A stretch of DNA of 64,000 nt from Berberis thunbergii (lineage: Eukaryota > Streptophyta > Magnoliopsida > Ranunculales > Berberidaceae): contig QNQO01008304.1 of the NCBI GenBank assembly GCA_003290165.1, positions 62,001-126,000 on the forward strand, in the 5' to 3' direction. The notes beneath the pieces were generated by a model, which saw only the letters and a program-made list of their open reading frames with translations, did not search any database and was not told the DNA's origin. The position numbers and the translations under genes were made by a program. This document shows positions 22,421 through 34,900 of this stretch, one piece after another. Position 1 is the first letter of the stretch; every line of letters begins with the position of its first letter.

Positions 22421-23118
22421 GATAAACCTTCAAATAAAATGAAACAAATACTTCAAAACAATTTTTGTTTTACAATATTCTATTTATTTTAAAACAATAC
22501 TATAGCCAATTTGGATGTAAACAACAATATATATCTCATTTCTCTACATTCTAAGGAGAAAAATACCAATTTTGGGCCTAGAAAGATACCAACATTATGT
22601 ACCTCAACATTATTGCATAAAAAACATAAAGAATTATACTTTAAACATGGAAACAAATACACAAAAGCAAACAATGGATGCTTCACAAAAAAAAATCTTA
22701 AACCCAAAGAAAAACTTACTTACCGAAGAGTTTGAGTGCAATACATAATCGTTTTGCTAGAGATTTTTTAACCAAACAAACCGTTTTTCAACTTTTAGGT
22801 TTTGGAGACTTTGAATTTCTTAAGGGTTTCGATTTGGAATGTTTTTTTGAGAGATTTTTTAGGGAGGGGAAGGAGATTTGCATGGAATTTGAGTGTGGGG
22901 AGAGATTTGGAAGGATTTTGAATGTGGGAGAGGGAGAAACCGTTGTGGGAGAGGGAGGATTTCTAGGTTTGAATGGAGGGATGGAGAAAAAATGTTGAAA
23001 ATGAATAAGTTTTGGTTTATATAGGTGGTGTGAGAAAGTAAGTAGGTGGTGTGGGAGAGTAGATTGGTGTGAGAGAGGGGAATATTTGGTGGTGCAAGGT
23101 AGTCATTGCCTAATCTTT

Positions 23119-24338
23119 ACTATATGAACTTTGTTAGGGAACCCTTTTTTTGCAATCATGATGATGTGGCATGATTTAAGAGTTTTTTTAACTTCGAGAT
23201 ACGCATAAACACTTTAGGAATTTCATAATTTTTTCAAGATCATGCCACACCACATTGGCTGCAGAACCTGGTTTCCTACTATTTTTGCTTCATTATACTT
23301 GAAAAGAGTACAACAACCAAACAACTTTTTGTTTGACACTTTTTTTCTTTAATTAGAAAAACCCTTGACTAGAAGATGTTTCTACTCTGTCGCAAGAAGG
23401 TTTTTCGACAAACTATAAGTGATGCTATGACAAACTCTTTAAGAGTTTCTCCTCAAATTTTCAATCGAAATTTTAAATGCTCTAAAAACCTCTAATATTA
23501 GATCCTATTTATAAGAGAGTAAGGTAGGCTCGCGGTTGTAGGTAGTCCAAGGCTCCAAGCAATTGGAATTAGAAAACCAACTCCAAAAAACTTGAAAGGA
23601 ATTGATGTCTCCCTGCTTGACTTTGACCTACTAACCTGTACAAAGAACGCACGTGAGCCATTGACCACTATTGTGGTGGCCGATGATACTCTGATGCTAT
23701 GGTCAGACAGAGATCTGAGGAAGACTTAATGTCGTAAATAAGAAATTTGTAGCGTACATTTGTTCACTAACCTCATGTCTTATTTATAGTATTGGAGTCA
23801 TGGGTTGATCAGACCATTAGTGTCGTAATTTAGGGAAAGAAATCTTCTTGGAGATCTTTCTCCAATTAGGAGCTATCCTGATGAGGGAACCTTCCCCTGT
23901 TTAGACCCGTGCTCCTAGATACACGGGAGATAATTTTCAATTAGAGTGTTGTCCATAGGTGAAAGTTTTTACGTACGATGTATACTCTGGTATTTGCTTC
24001 ATAGTTAAAAACATGGTGTTGCTGGTTTGCCCGTCTGAAGCTGATCCCCGAGATTCTTGTAGGTCTTACGAGTATTGGGGATGATTGTGAGATGTGTGGG
24101 CTTAGCAAGTCGTAGTAATTTGGGTCTGACTGGTGGACTGCACTTTGCGAGCTTGATGTCATTTGGGTCGGAACAATGCTAAACTGACGCTTGGACCTAT
24201 TGTTCATAGAGATCATCAAAACATGTGTACGGTGCAGGAAATAAGATGTTTCGGTGTATCATCAGGTATTATTTATTAAATCTTAAATATTCCATTTTTT
24301 TTTTAAAGCACAAATTCTTAGAAACACCAAAATCCACC
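23119..24338. other. Spacer with a possible degraded LTR, no gene
   Basis: AT-rich DNA. The part at about 23580-24240 has an LTR-like look (a TTATTTATAG TATA-like box near 23780, GTGGTGGCCGATGATACTC upstream), but I found no partner repeat, primer-binding site or target duplication. Nothing else is supportable. Confidence 0.35.
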
Positions 24339-24349
24339 AAATCCTACAG

Positions 24350-24481
24350 CCAATGGGGCACCGGCTAAGTGATAGACTTGTAACGGATGAAAATACATGT
24401 CCAGGTCCAAGTTTGAACCCCGCACATCTAGTTGCGAGGCGTTAAGGGATCAAAGAAGAAAAAGAAAAAAAAAATAAAAAA
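24350..24481 (+). mobile_element. tRNA-derived SINE
   Basis: A 132-bp insert with A-box-like GGCTAAGTGATAG and B-box-like CCAAGTTTGAACCCC, ending in an A-rich tail (AAAGAAGAAAAAGAAAA...). It is flanked by an 11-bp target duplication, AAATCCTACAG / AAATCCTAGAG (24339-24349 and 24482-24492), with one mismatch. It sits about 240 bp upstream of the PEX13 start codon. Confidence 0.75.
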
Positions 24482-24717
24482 AAATCCTAGAGATAGGAGC
24501 GGAAGTAGTTATGCTGAGCACGAATGTGCCTTGAAATTCGTCCCCAGCTAAAAGCGGCTTCCTTTGTATTTCTTAGAATTGGGGTTCTTAGAAATATCTT
24601 TCCTCTCTATTTCCTTTTCTCTCAATCAATCGGTGGTCGTCGGTTTCGAGAGAGCAAATAAAACTCATCCTTCTTTTTATGTTTATGTTACCTCTCTGCG
24701 ATAATAAATAACAATCA

Positions 24718-27700
24718 ATGGAATCCGCAGGTACCTTATCTACTTCTCCTTCTCAATTCCCTGTCTTTATTTAGTTTTCTGATCAAAATTTCAATTTTTT
24801 TTAAGATCCTGACGCGTAATTGAGAAAAATTCCATGTAATTGAGTCCGATTTCAAGTCTAGGGTTTCGATTGTTTATACTTTGGTTTAGTTTTCCGGGTT
24901 GAAATCGGTCGGTCATAGCTGATCTACATGTGGTTGATTGGATGATTGGGAGTTTGAATCCGGCTTTAATTTTGTTATTTGATGAGGTTTTCTTGATTTT
25001 CGTGGCTTGGAATTGTTTGTTTAACTCTGATTGATCCTTTCTGTGCTTTACAGTTTATCTCATGTTTGAAATAAGGATGTTTTTTGGTGGACAAATGAAT
25101 AAATAAAGAAAAAAAAAATTAATAATAAAAATTCAAACACATCTCTACATGAAGGAAGAGGGATTGCAAATTGGTGTGGGTTGTTTTTAGTGTGAAAATG
25201 TTAAGAGATAAAAACTTTGGGGTCACTTCATCATCGATTGGGTAAGGATATTTGGGATTGCTTCCTGTTTTTAAAGTGGTTGGGTCTTTCTCAGTTTGGC
25301 TGATGGGGTGGAAGATTGGCCTTCAAAGGAAGACATCTAGCCAGAACCGGATTTATAACATTAATGTAACTAAATTATTGCCTTTTATTCGATTTTATTT
25401 TATTTAAAAATTTTCACTTTTCACTTATCCCACCCCATCTTTGTCTTCCTCACATTCGGTCCTCCGAGGTAGATTAAATTAAAACAATTAAGATAGTTAA
25501 TTGAGTTGCAGTCCTGTCTTTCGCCACCTTCAACATAGAGGTTATGTTACTTGTACAAACTCGATTGATAAGCTTCGCGTGTTCATATACTTGATGAGGT
25601 TCACTTTCATTTTTCCATCTCAACACCTTTGTTTTTACCTGTGGCTGGGTCTGTCTGATCTACTATTCATATTTGATAGATCAGTGGATACCATTTGTCC
25701 AACAGCCATTGACTGGGTTCGACTACTGAAATGAGTGTGATATTTAGTGACAAGGTTCTGTCATCTGTGGTACTGGAGATATTAAATTTTTTTACGCTGA
25801 ACTTACTCCTGTGTCTTCAATTACGCCATCACAGGTAACAACCCTCCACCAAAACCTTGGGAACGAGCCGGTTCCTCATCAGGCCCTGCACCTTTTAAAC
25901 CCCCATCACCAGGTAGCACTAGTGATGTCGTTGAGGCTTCGGGAACTGCAAAACCTGGAGAGGTTGTTGCGTCAGGGAGTGCTCCTGTTAACAGAACTGC
26001 TCTTTCGAGGCCCATACCAGCAAGGCCCTGGGAGCAGAACTATGGAAGTAGCATTGGAGGTCTATATTGAGTTCGCCAATAGCACCAGTTTCTCTATTTC
26101 ATAAGTTCTTAGGGGCTTACATAATTTTTGCTTACATATTTTCTTGTCTATTGCAGGGTATGGATCAACCATGAATAACAACTTAGGTTATGGCTCTGGA
26201 ATGTATGGAAATTCGTATGGCGGAATTGGGGGGACATATGGTGGTGGGATGTATGGCAGTTCCATGTATAATAGAGGCAACTTAGGGGGGATGTATGGAG
26301 GCTCCGGAATGTATGGGGGAGGTATGTACAGTGGCGGATTGGGAGGTGGTTTGGGAGGTCCGATGGGTGGTTATGGGATGGGCATGGGAGGTCCATATGG
26401 TGATCAAGATCCAAATAACCCTTATGGTGGTTTTCCTCAACAACCTCCAGGATTCTGGGTTTCCTTTCTTCGAGTGGTAGGCATACATTTTATTCTTATT
26501 ATTGAACATTTCTTCTTGCAGCTTGTTGTTTCTATTCTCCCTTGCTTGTGGGACGATGGTGTAAGCGGTGCTGTGTATTGACATTAAAATATGAGCTAAC
26601 TATACATAGAGCATACATTTTTTAATAGATATTCAAATACATATCCAAGTATGATTTTAGACATTTTCAGCATCTAATTAGTAATTATAAGCAACTATTA
26701 CTCTATTAGGAGTTATTGTACGCACTTATTTAAAATAAACTACAGTGTTATTCTTAATTTGTCTTCAGTATAAATAGCAAAGTACTTTCTCGTGAATAGA
26801 AATTAGATCCCCTTTTACTTAGCTCTCAACCATTTCTATAAGGTATTCATGCACATTTGTATTGATCATCTAGATGGTGGTCGTGGAATACATGTATAGA
26901 TTATCATTGATGTTTTTTGCAATGCTAAAGCAATTCAGATTTGTTTAGCATGTTTACCTTTGGGCATAAGTTCAATGTATTTTTATCTATCTATCTGAAC
27001 TATCAAATCTCGATGGTCTTGCTTGTCAAAGACGACGAGTTGAGCAACAACACTGCATGAATTCCTCGTGACAGATCCTCCTTGTCTGCATGAATTTTAA
27101 TAGTCTTCTGAGGCTAAATGGCGTTTGGAAATGGTTTCTTATATATCTACTTTTGTGTCCTCAAATGGCAGATGCAAGGTGTGGTAACCTTTTTTGGCCG
27201 GATATCTTTCCTTGTAGACCAAAACACCCAGGCCTTCCACATGTTCATGAATGCGCTTCTTCAGGTGCGTGTGCTCGAAACATATTTGTTTTTGTGCTCT
27301 TGATTCATTATGTGTTATTTAATTAGTAGTTCCTTTGGTTGTTAAGTACATTATTATGGAATGGTATTGATATACTGTGCAACCAATGAGATTTTTAGTT
27401 TATTTGGAGTAAGATTTATCTGTTCTTGGGTCATTTGTGTCGTAACTGAAAATTGTTTGTGTATAGGAAAGAAACCTATACTGGCTCTTCCTCTTAGTTT
27501 ATCGTGGTTTCAAAATTTCCTTTTAGCTTGTCCTTTAATAGCGTTATTTTTTTTTCTTTTTGAATTCTGGACTTCACATATAGCTTTAATTGTACTTTTG
27601 TCTTTTTGTTTTTTTTTCCACCTCTCTTCCAGCTCCTTGAACGCTCGGGATTTTTATATGGTGAGCTTGCACGGTTCGTGCTAAGATTGCTAGGAATCAG

Positions 27701-27914
27701 AACAAAACCCAAGAAGGTTAATCCAGCAGGCCCCGAGCAAGCTGATGGTCAAAGGTTCATTCAGGGACCTGATGGTCAAAGATACATTCAGGGACATGAC
27801 GGTCAAAGGTACATTCAGGGACCTGATGGTCAAAGGTACATTGAAGGACCAAAGGCTGTTCAAAGTGGTAACTGGGACAGTGTTTGGGGGAACGAGGCTG
27901 TTAGAGGAAACTGA
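24718..27914 (+). CDS. PEX13: Peroxisomal membrane protein PEX13 (peroxin 13), five exons
   Basis: Exons by GT-AG splicing: 24718-24730, 25835-26059, 26157-26476, 27172-27264 and 27633-27914, giving 310 codons plus TGA, close to plant PEX13 length. PEX13 is a docking-complex protein of the peroxisome membrane that, with PEX14, receives PEX5-bound matrix proteins. The N-terminus has the family signature NNPPPKPWERAG and a second proline box RPIPARPWEQNYG. A long Gly/Tyr/Met-rich region (residues about 80-165, GGMYGG repeats) matches the YG-rich segment of PEX13. A conserved membrane-region block follows (FWVSFLRVMQGVVTFFGRIS, then LLQLLERSGFLYGELARF). There is no SH3 domain, as is known for plant PEX13. 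The C-terminus ends SGNWDSVWGNEA after four 9-residue repeats, which is unusual. The 13-nt first coding exon is supported by phase and by the following acceptor. Confidence 0.95.
27744..27851 (+). repeat. Four 27-bp tandem repeats in the PEX13 C-terminus
   Basis: In-frame coding repeats of DGQR(F/Y)I(Q/E)G(P/H), four copies, nine residues each. The copies differ by only a few bases, which indicates recent expansion. Confidence 0.95.
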
Positions 27915-28203
27915 TACGAACTGAACATCTGATGCATCTCTTCCATTATTTGTTTCATCCAGAGAAGTGTAGATGCCAAATGGCCAGAAGATTACTGCTC
28001 CCTACCAAATTTTATACATCATCTCTGTCCAGAGTTTTCTTGACACATCAATCTGCTCTCCTAAAGACATATAAATGCCGAGCAAGGCAAGACTATGTAC
28101 ACTTGGATTTAGGTGTCTACCATGTGTTTCATTTTATGATATGTACTGGGTTTGCCGTGCTACCTTTCTGCTTGTTTGTTGGTTTGAAGTCAACGTTTCT
28201 CTA

Positions 28204-28209
28204 AATAAA
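28204..28209 (+). terminator. Likely PEX13 polyadenylation signal
   Basis: AATAAA about 290 bp after the PEX13 stop, in AT-rich 3' DNA. This is a plausible near-upstream element, but plant signals are loose. Confidence 0.4.
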
Positions 28210-29459
28210 AAGAAGCATTTCAAATCTTTCTTTTGAATTATTATCACTGGTGAAGAATTCAGTTTTTATCTATTTATTTACTTATTTGTATATCAGAAGA
28301 TAAGAATTCAGTAATAACTGTTATCAAGTGCTTAGATACTAATCACACTGGGTTCATTATAAGGTGATGATATTATTATAAAATCACCTCACTATTTGTT
28401 ATTTGTTAAGGCTCTAAGGGTACCATATAATTGCATTCCTGCCATCTTGCAAAGCTGACATCAAGTAGGTATGAGTTTGTCTTGCAAGTCACACTGACCT
28501 AGTTTATGCTGTCTTTGGCTAATAGGTTAACTCATGAGCTGCTGGTGTTCTTCGGATCTTATCCAACACCACATTCAATTTGCAATCATTTAAGTAACAC
28601 GAGACCCTTCGATGTTGTTTAAGCAAATCTTTTGTTAGTATAATTATATCTGAGAGGGGAAATTTTGTATTGATAACAAGATTACCAAAGTTTCAGTCTT
28701 GTTAAAGAAAGAAGAGAACTTGAGGTTCAAGATGACCTCATAGCTCTTGTTTTATCTGAAAATTGCAAAAATAATTTAAATCTGTTACAAGTAGCAGTCG
28801 TCATGAATTGATAAAAACATAAAAAAAAAAATCAGTAGTAGAGCATGTAGACTTTTTACATTCAATGTACAACAAAAAGGATGAGGCTTTTGTACATATT
28901 GAGTTTTCGATAGTTTAAGCCATCATTTGGAGTCCAGAAGGCACCTTTAAAACTTTGAAACCATGTAGCAAACTTAACCAATGACGATCCATAATTTCAT
29001 TAAATCTACTATCATATCTCATCCAAGTTAATTTATCAAGCAGCTTATGCAAGCAGACCGTATAGAGACAATAAACACATACATATATATCTCTGCCACC
29101 AACTAAAGCTCTGCACAAGACATGAAAATTTGCATGAATGAATAAGCAAAGACACTTGTTTCAACTTCCCACGGGTGGTCTAACTAACGAATACTTATCT
29201 CAATGAATCACTAGACCTGCGAGTACCAGTGCAAGCGCCCACTCACACACCTTGTTAATAACGGCTGAGTGAGACTCCCAGTGAGATCAGAAACATACTA
29301 CATAAATTATGCTGATAGTCCTGGAAAAGTTCACATGTTCTTTCCGCCGCAACACCACACATACAAGTAAATGCTAAGTCACTACTCTCTTGTCATCCCT
29401 TTTTTGGTTTAGGGGTATGCAAAGAGTGGCTCCAACTGGACATTATATGCGCACAAGCA
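28210..29459. other. Spacer between PEX13 and the MSS51-like fragment, no gene seen
   Basis: AT-rich DNA without coding, repeat or RNA-gene signal that I can support. The right part should contain the 3' leader of the minus-strand fragment if that is transcribed. Confidence 0.5.
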
Positions 29460-30498
29460 TCACCATTTCATGACATGCAGCCACCAAGATGCATTTGAAA
29501 CCAGTTGCATTCCAAAGAGACAGCAATTTGAGTAGCATGGAAGGAACAAAGCACTGTCTTCCACCACCATTGGCTGTCTGAATGGGTTTAACTGAATCTG
29601 CCAGAAAAAAAAATATGCGTTAACCATGTCCCTAAATAATGTCCCTACTATTTAGGTACATGTTTTGTTGTTGTTCATCTTTCAAGGCCAGTTCATGAGC
29701 ACTGTAATCCCTTGCTTGCATCTAAAATGTACGATAACCAGACTAAGCAACTATTTTACATACAGGAATGCTGAGAGGACAACCAGTTACACTATTTATG
29801 CAAGCAGCAGCCAAGGATGCAGCTTCTTCACAGTAGTCTGAAAATATTGAAAGCAAATTCATCTCCTTTATCAACTCCTGAAAAAACAACATCAATGTTA
29901 GGAATTCACGTGCATTCGAAAATTTTACCAAAGAAATAAAAGTATAAAACTTATTAAAAATTCTTGCTACCAGTTTTATCCTTGCTTTGAAGCGTTGCAT
30001 GTCAGATGAACAGAAGAAAATGCCATTTGTTGACAGGGGAAAACACACAATAGTGGGTAACCAGCTACGATAAGCAGCAATTCCAGCATTTGCAGCAAAG
30101 ATAAGATGAGGTAAGGAGTCATCCTGTGGAAGACAGATCGTAGTATATGTACGTTGGAAGGAGTGCATGATCCAGAGCTTGGAGATTCATAGATTTAAAT
30201 CACAGTTCATGTTTAAAATATTAAAGAGAAAATAGATAAAAGTCAGCTATTAAAAAGAATTAAAGAAAATCTATAAATGCATGAATCTATAAGTGAGGGG
30301 AGGGGGAGACCATAATATCTTTAAACCTCTCCTGGTAAAATCCTTTGAGGAGTTGCCAAGTTACTGTTGGAGAATTGCTGTCTGTTCCACTTTCAGATTT
30401 GCAATTGCAGAAGTGAACTCCATACAGATCAAATCCTTTTACCATCTCTGCATCCATCTCTATATCAATGAACAAAATAGAACAAGAGTATCGAGGAG
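29460..30498 (-). pseudogene. MSS51/ZMYND15-like protein, last four exons only
   Basis: Minus-strand exons with GT-AG borders: 30311-30498 (VHFCNCKSES, GFYQERFKDI), 30049-30123 (LPHLIFAANAGIAAYRSWLP), 29764-29877 (FSDYCEEAASLAAACI, then TGCPL) and 29460-29597 (QLNPFRQPMVVEDSALFLP, CYSNC), ending in TGA. These blocks match the C-terminal domain of plant zinc-finger MYND domain proteins of the MSS51/ZMYND15 type. In such proteins the consensus is APNAGIAAY; here AANAGIAAY. All four exons keep phase and frame, giving about 171 codons. The MYND finger and the N-terminal half are not found between 30499 and the next gene, so this looks like a 5'-truncated copy. A short functional gene using an unseen upstream exon cannot be excluded. 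The cellular role of this plant family is poorly known to me. Confidence 0.65.
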
Positions 30499-31980
30499 CT
30501 GACAGATTCATTAAATACTTTGAACTGATGGATGAATGGTATCCTTGGACTTCAATTTGAACTCCAGTTTCTTATCTTTAATGACTTGTGTCCTAGCTGC
30601 TTCATATTGCCAATGAAAAATTCTAGAGAGCCTAATCGGAAAACACTTATTTGTGTCTGGAAGAGTGGTCCATACGTGATTGGATTAACTTTATCATTCT
30701 CCAACTTCTCCAAACCCTTGGAGAAAAGGGTAGAGTGGTTCGATCATGTGCAGACCACCCTCCTAGACACAAATCAGTGCTCTGGGACTAGGCTCCGTAA
30801 AAGAAGCTAAGATGATTATTAATGTGTATTATATTATGATCTTCGTAAAAAAATTACCAGAAAGAACATGTTGATATGGACACATGACAATCAATTGTAG
30901 TCCAGTTCGTCTGACATCACCTTCTTGTGAGAGGTTGCAGATTTGAGACTTAGCAACGCAATTTAGTGAGTTTTCACCCGATTATTAGAAGCACACATAC
31001 TTCGCTATTGATTAGCTTTTTAGCATAAAGGCAACCTAGATGCTAGGTGGCAACAATATTTAATTTAGCCTTTAGGCATGGGTTGGTTAATTATTCTATG
31101 ACGACAATTATTTAGTCATCATCCTTTCGAACTGAAAATAGCCTTTCGACATAGGTTAAATAAATAAAAAAGGGGGAGCATGGGGCTAAAATGACTACTT
31201 TGAGCTTAGTTTCATTTAGCTAAAAGTACCTACCCAAATAAAAAAATTGTTTATTAATTCGTTAGTTAAGCTAATTTTTGTTTTCGTCCACTTTCTTTTG
31301 AGAGGTTGCCGGTTCGAGACCCACTAGTTAGGATTTTGTGAATTTTCACATGACTATTAGGAGCACATGTGCTTTATCATTGGTAAGCCTTTTCAGATAT
31401 CGAATGTAGCCACTTAGATTATTAGGAATACACGTGCTCTAACATTGATAAGCCTTCGAGTATCGAATGTAATTGCTTAGATGGACTAGACCGGAGCGAA
31501 AACAAATCTTCATATGAGGTAAAGACAATGGACCGAAGCGAGAACATTAATCATGTAGCCTTCGAGCATGAATTACTAAATAAAAAAAAAGGTCAACAAC
31601 CCAATTTTTTCAAAAAAAAAAAACACTAAATTTTCAGAAAAATTAGGCATTAACACTATACTATTTCCCACCACCTTTCTTGTAGCGACTTTTTGACAAC
31701 ACCATTTATGCTCTTTAACACCACCTCTGTTCTCTCCCTCTCTTGAATTATTTCTCTTCTCCACACCAGCAACAACAGTAGCCCGCCACCCGCAGCTAGG
31801 TTTGATTTTATATTGCGCTCTCTGGTCGTCTCGAAGAAGAAGGAGGTGTTGCCGCGTTGGTTTGCTCATTTGTAAGCTGTTTTCTCTTCTTCATCTCATT
31901 CGTTCTTCTTCTCCTTCCCTCAACTTTTTATCTATTATCACTGTTAATAATTTGGTTTTCTTTCGTTGGCAGAAGCAGCA
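30499..31980. other. Spacer and 5' region of the TEX10-like gene
   Basis: No missing exons of the MSS51-like gene were found on the minus strand. Two related SINE-like stretches are listed separately. The stretch 31700-31980 should contain the promoter and 5' leader of the TEX10-like gene (pyrimidine-rich, TTCTTCTTCTCC), but no TATA box could be assigned. Confidence 0.5.
30889..31460 (+). repeat. Two related SINE-like sequences
   Basis: Stretches at about 30889-31035 and 31270-31460 both read TGAGAGGTTGC-G-TT-GAGAC, then TTAG-A-TTT-GTGA-TTTTCAC and a GATTATTAG-AGCACA block. The second contains GGTTCGAGACC, a good tRNA-type B box. Ends and target duplications were not found. Confidence 0.45.
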
Positions 31981-34900
31981 ATGGTTCGTCCAAAGGCAAC
32001 TTCAAAGCAGAAGCAACAGAAGCGCGGTGTCGACTTCAAAGTAACTATAAAACCTATCTTTTCACAACTTATTTATTACCCTTTTTTTTTTGTTTCCCTC
32101 AGTGTAATCCCTCTCTCAGTTTTCACGTTTCTTTCTTTTTGAAGAAAATAAAGCGGAAGATAGGTCGAAAGTTGCCACCTCCCAAGAATTCTACCAACAC
32201 TGAAATCAAATCCAAAGGTAAAATTTTTATCAATGCCCATTGTATGATTTTATTTGAATTGATTGTGATTGATGAGAATTGCATTACATTTGATACGAAC
32301 AGCAATTGTACTTCCCGAGCAAAGCGTGGCGTCCGAAAGGGTAGGTTTAGCTTTGAGCAAAAAGGGTCTCACTTTGAAGGAGCTTCTTCAGCAAACATCC
32401 CATCACAATGCCAAAGTTCGAAGAGGTGTTTGTTTGATACTCGTGACTTTATGAGCTTTACAATTTTGTTTTGTACCTTTAAATTATCGGATTAGATACT
32501 GATTCTAAAGTTATTTTTCACTGATCAAGATGCGCTTATTGGTATTAAAGATTTGGTCCTTAAAAATCCGACTGAGTTGTCTTTGCACAAGCTTGCAATA
32601 ATAGAAAAGCTACGTGAACGCATTAGTGACGATGATAAAGTTGTTCGTGAGAATCTTTACCAACTGCTGAAATCAGCTATTTTTCCTGGTTCTAAAGAGG
32701 TGATTTGCACGTCTATATTCATTCAAAATTACTGCTCGTGTTCTTCATTTGTTGATTTGGAACTCTATCATCAAGGTGCATTTTTGGTTAATGGGAATGT
32801 AGGGGAATGAAGGAGGTGTGGATAGGTAGAGATACGAAAGGAAAAGAGAAAGTTATGTTTTAGATGACACTCCAATTCCCCTATATGTAGGAATCACATT
32901 CCTTGCTCCCTCTAAAGAGTCCAATTCCATGTTTAATGGGAACAAATTAATGTAATTTCTATACTTTGTCACAAAGTTTTGGATTCCATGGAACAAGTTT
33001 CATTCAACCAAACACAACCAAAGTTCATCACTGTGCTAATGTTGATATTTGCAGTAATTTGTTTATAATCTACTTTATTTTCTCAGGAAACCTCAGGACC
33101 TTTCATTTCCTTGATAATGGCTTATATTTTCAATGCAATGACACATTTAGCGTTTGACATTCGTTTGATGGCATTCAAATTCTTTGAGCTTGTGGTACAA
33201 CATTACCCATCTTCATTTCTGTCATATGCTGAGAAGGTACGTTAATTAATTCACGCAGTGATGTTGTCATTTGAGTGTGCAGGTTTAAATGCATTTTCAT
33301 TCCGTATGTACTTTTCCCCTTTTTGGCATGCACGATTTTGTATGTACTTTTCCCTTTTTGGTATGCACAATTTTGATGGTCTCCGCATTCGACAGGTTCT
33401 CAAGAACTATGAGGAAATTTTACAAAACAACCACATGTTTTTACAAGACAAGACTAAACTCAAGAGTGCTCTTGTTGGCTTGGTTCGTTGTTTGTCTCTA
33501 TTGCCCTCTGTTGAGAGAGATCTTAGTTCATCGTATGAAAAGGTGCCTACATTTTTTTTTTGCTTCAAAATTTGGTTTAACACTGGGATTGGTTTTGGTC
33601 GGACATTCCATATTTAATTGCTTGTCTTTGTTTCATTTCTTGAGTTTAGTGGGACATTTGTTCTGTCAGCAAAAATTGGGGTTTGATTGCATTTTCTAGG
33701 TAAAATATCCAAAAACCCACAAAAACCCAAATGTTTCAGTTGTCAAAACTCTGGTCCCTACCAAAATTATTGATTTACAGTGCACATAGTGTATGCATAA
33801 CAAATATCATTATGCACACAATGAGTACATAGTCAATTCTCTCTCTTTTTATTTATTTATTTTTAATTAATTAATTAATTATTTTAATTTTTAATTTTTT
33901 TTTATAATAGTGCATATTCAATTCTCACTGTCCACACAGTGAGTTATTTAAAAGTAAAAGCAACTGGCCTTCGTTATAATGTCTTGAAATTTTCCTTTTA
34001 TCCGCAGAAGGTACCACAAAATTTAGATAGTGATAAGTTTCATTCAGTTCTCAGTTCTTCCACTCCTACAAGCAATGGGAACAGCTCTTCGCCATCCCAA
34101 TCTGATGACAACCCCATCAGAAGATCATGCCACCTAATATCCCAGTGAAGCAACAAATGTCTTTAACATCTTTCCTACCTCACAAATTTCAACTGATATT
34201 TGGTTACAATTATTGCATTTAACTTTCCAACTCAGTTGGCGTGGAACCACTTTCAAGTGTGTCTTTTTTCATGTTGAGGCCATTGTGTAATGGAATTCTT
34301 TCCAAGTTGGAGTTGGTTTATAGATAATGAAGATTGAGGTGGGCTGTGACTTTTACGATATAGAATCAGAGAGTTTGGTTCACCTTCTTCTTGATTGTGG
34401 GTCGGTTTATATGAGGAATAATTTGTCGTTCTGGTAGGTCTTCATCTTGTGTAGTAAGGAAGTATCATTCAATGCTTTAATTTATACATGTACTTTTGTC
34501 CAATTCTTATATGAATTGCTCAATTAGTTTTCACCAGTAAATTGCTTAGCTTCTTGTACTTTTTTTTTTCTGTAAAGAATACAGATTCACAAGGAGCACT
34601 GCATGCTTTTGATGCTGAGGTGGCTAAGGAGCATACTGGTATGTAAAGTTAAATATGTACTCCTTATAATTGTGTTGTAAATTTGTTCATAACTTCTCAT
34701 ATTATATTGTTATTTCACTCCAAACTTCCTGAAATAAGTTAGATTGAGTTTTGGCTTTGTGCCTCTGCTTGAGCTGCCAAGTGTTATACTGTGACGACTG
34801 CAATTTTACCTTCTTGATAACATGAAAAGATAATTATTGTGGTAGGTACGCCAAAAGTTTATTAGAAAAGAGAACAAAGATACAAGAGTGGCCAACGTAG

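Larger units (their letters stand above)
14597..23110 (+). mobile_element. Mutator-like element carrying transposase-OTU and PMD genes (8.5 kb)
   Basis: Long imperfect terminal inverted repeats of about 80-100 bp: the left begins GAGCAACGACTACCTCACACCACCAAA and the right, read inward on the other strand, begins GGCAATGACTACCTTGCACCACCAAA. Both contain GTGGTGTGAGAAAGTAA farther in. The 8-mer TAATCTTT occurs directly outside both ends (14589-14596 and 23111-23118), consistent with an 8-9 bp MULE target duplication with one uncertain base. Inside are a plus-strand transposase gene with an OTU-like C-terminus, a palindrome array, and a minus-strand plant mobile domain gene. Both genes are broken, so the copy is probably immobile now. 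Confidence 0.85.

Noticed and set aside
23580..24240. Solo LTR
   Set aside because: TATA-like box and general texture fit an LTR, but no TG...CA ends with a target duplication could be found.
26148..26584. Minus-strand frames opposite PEX13 exon 3
   Set aside because: Antisense translations of the Gly/Tyr-rich PEX13 repeats; no independent support.
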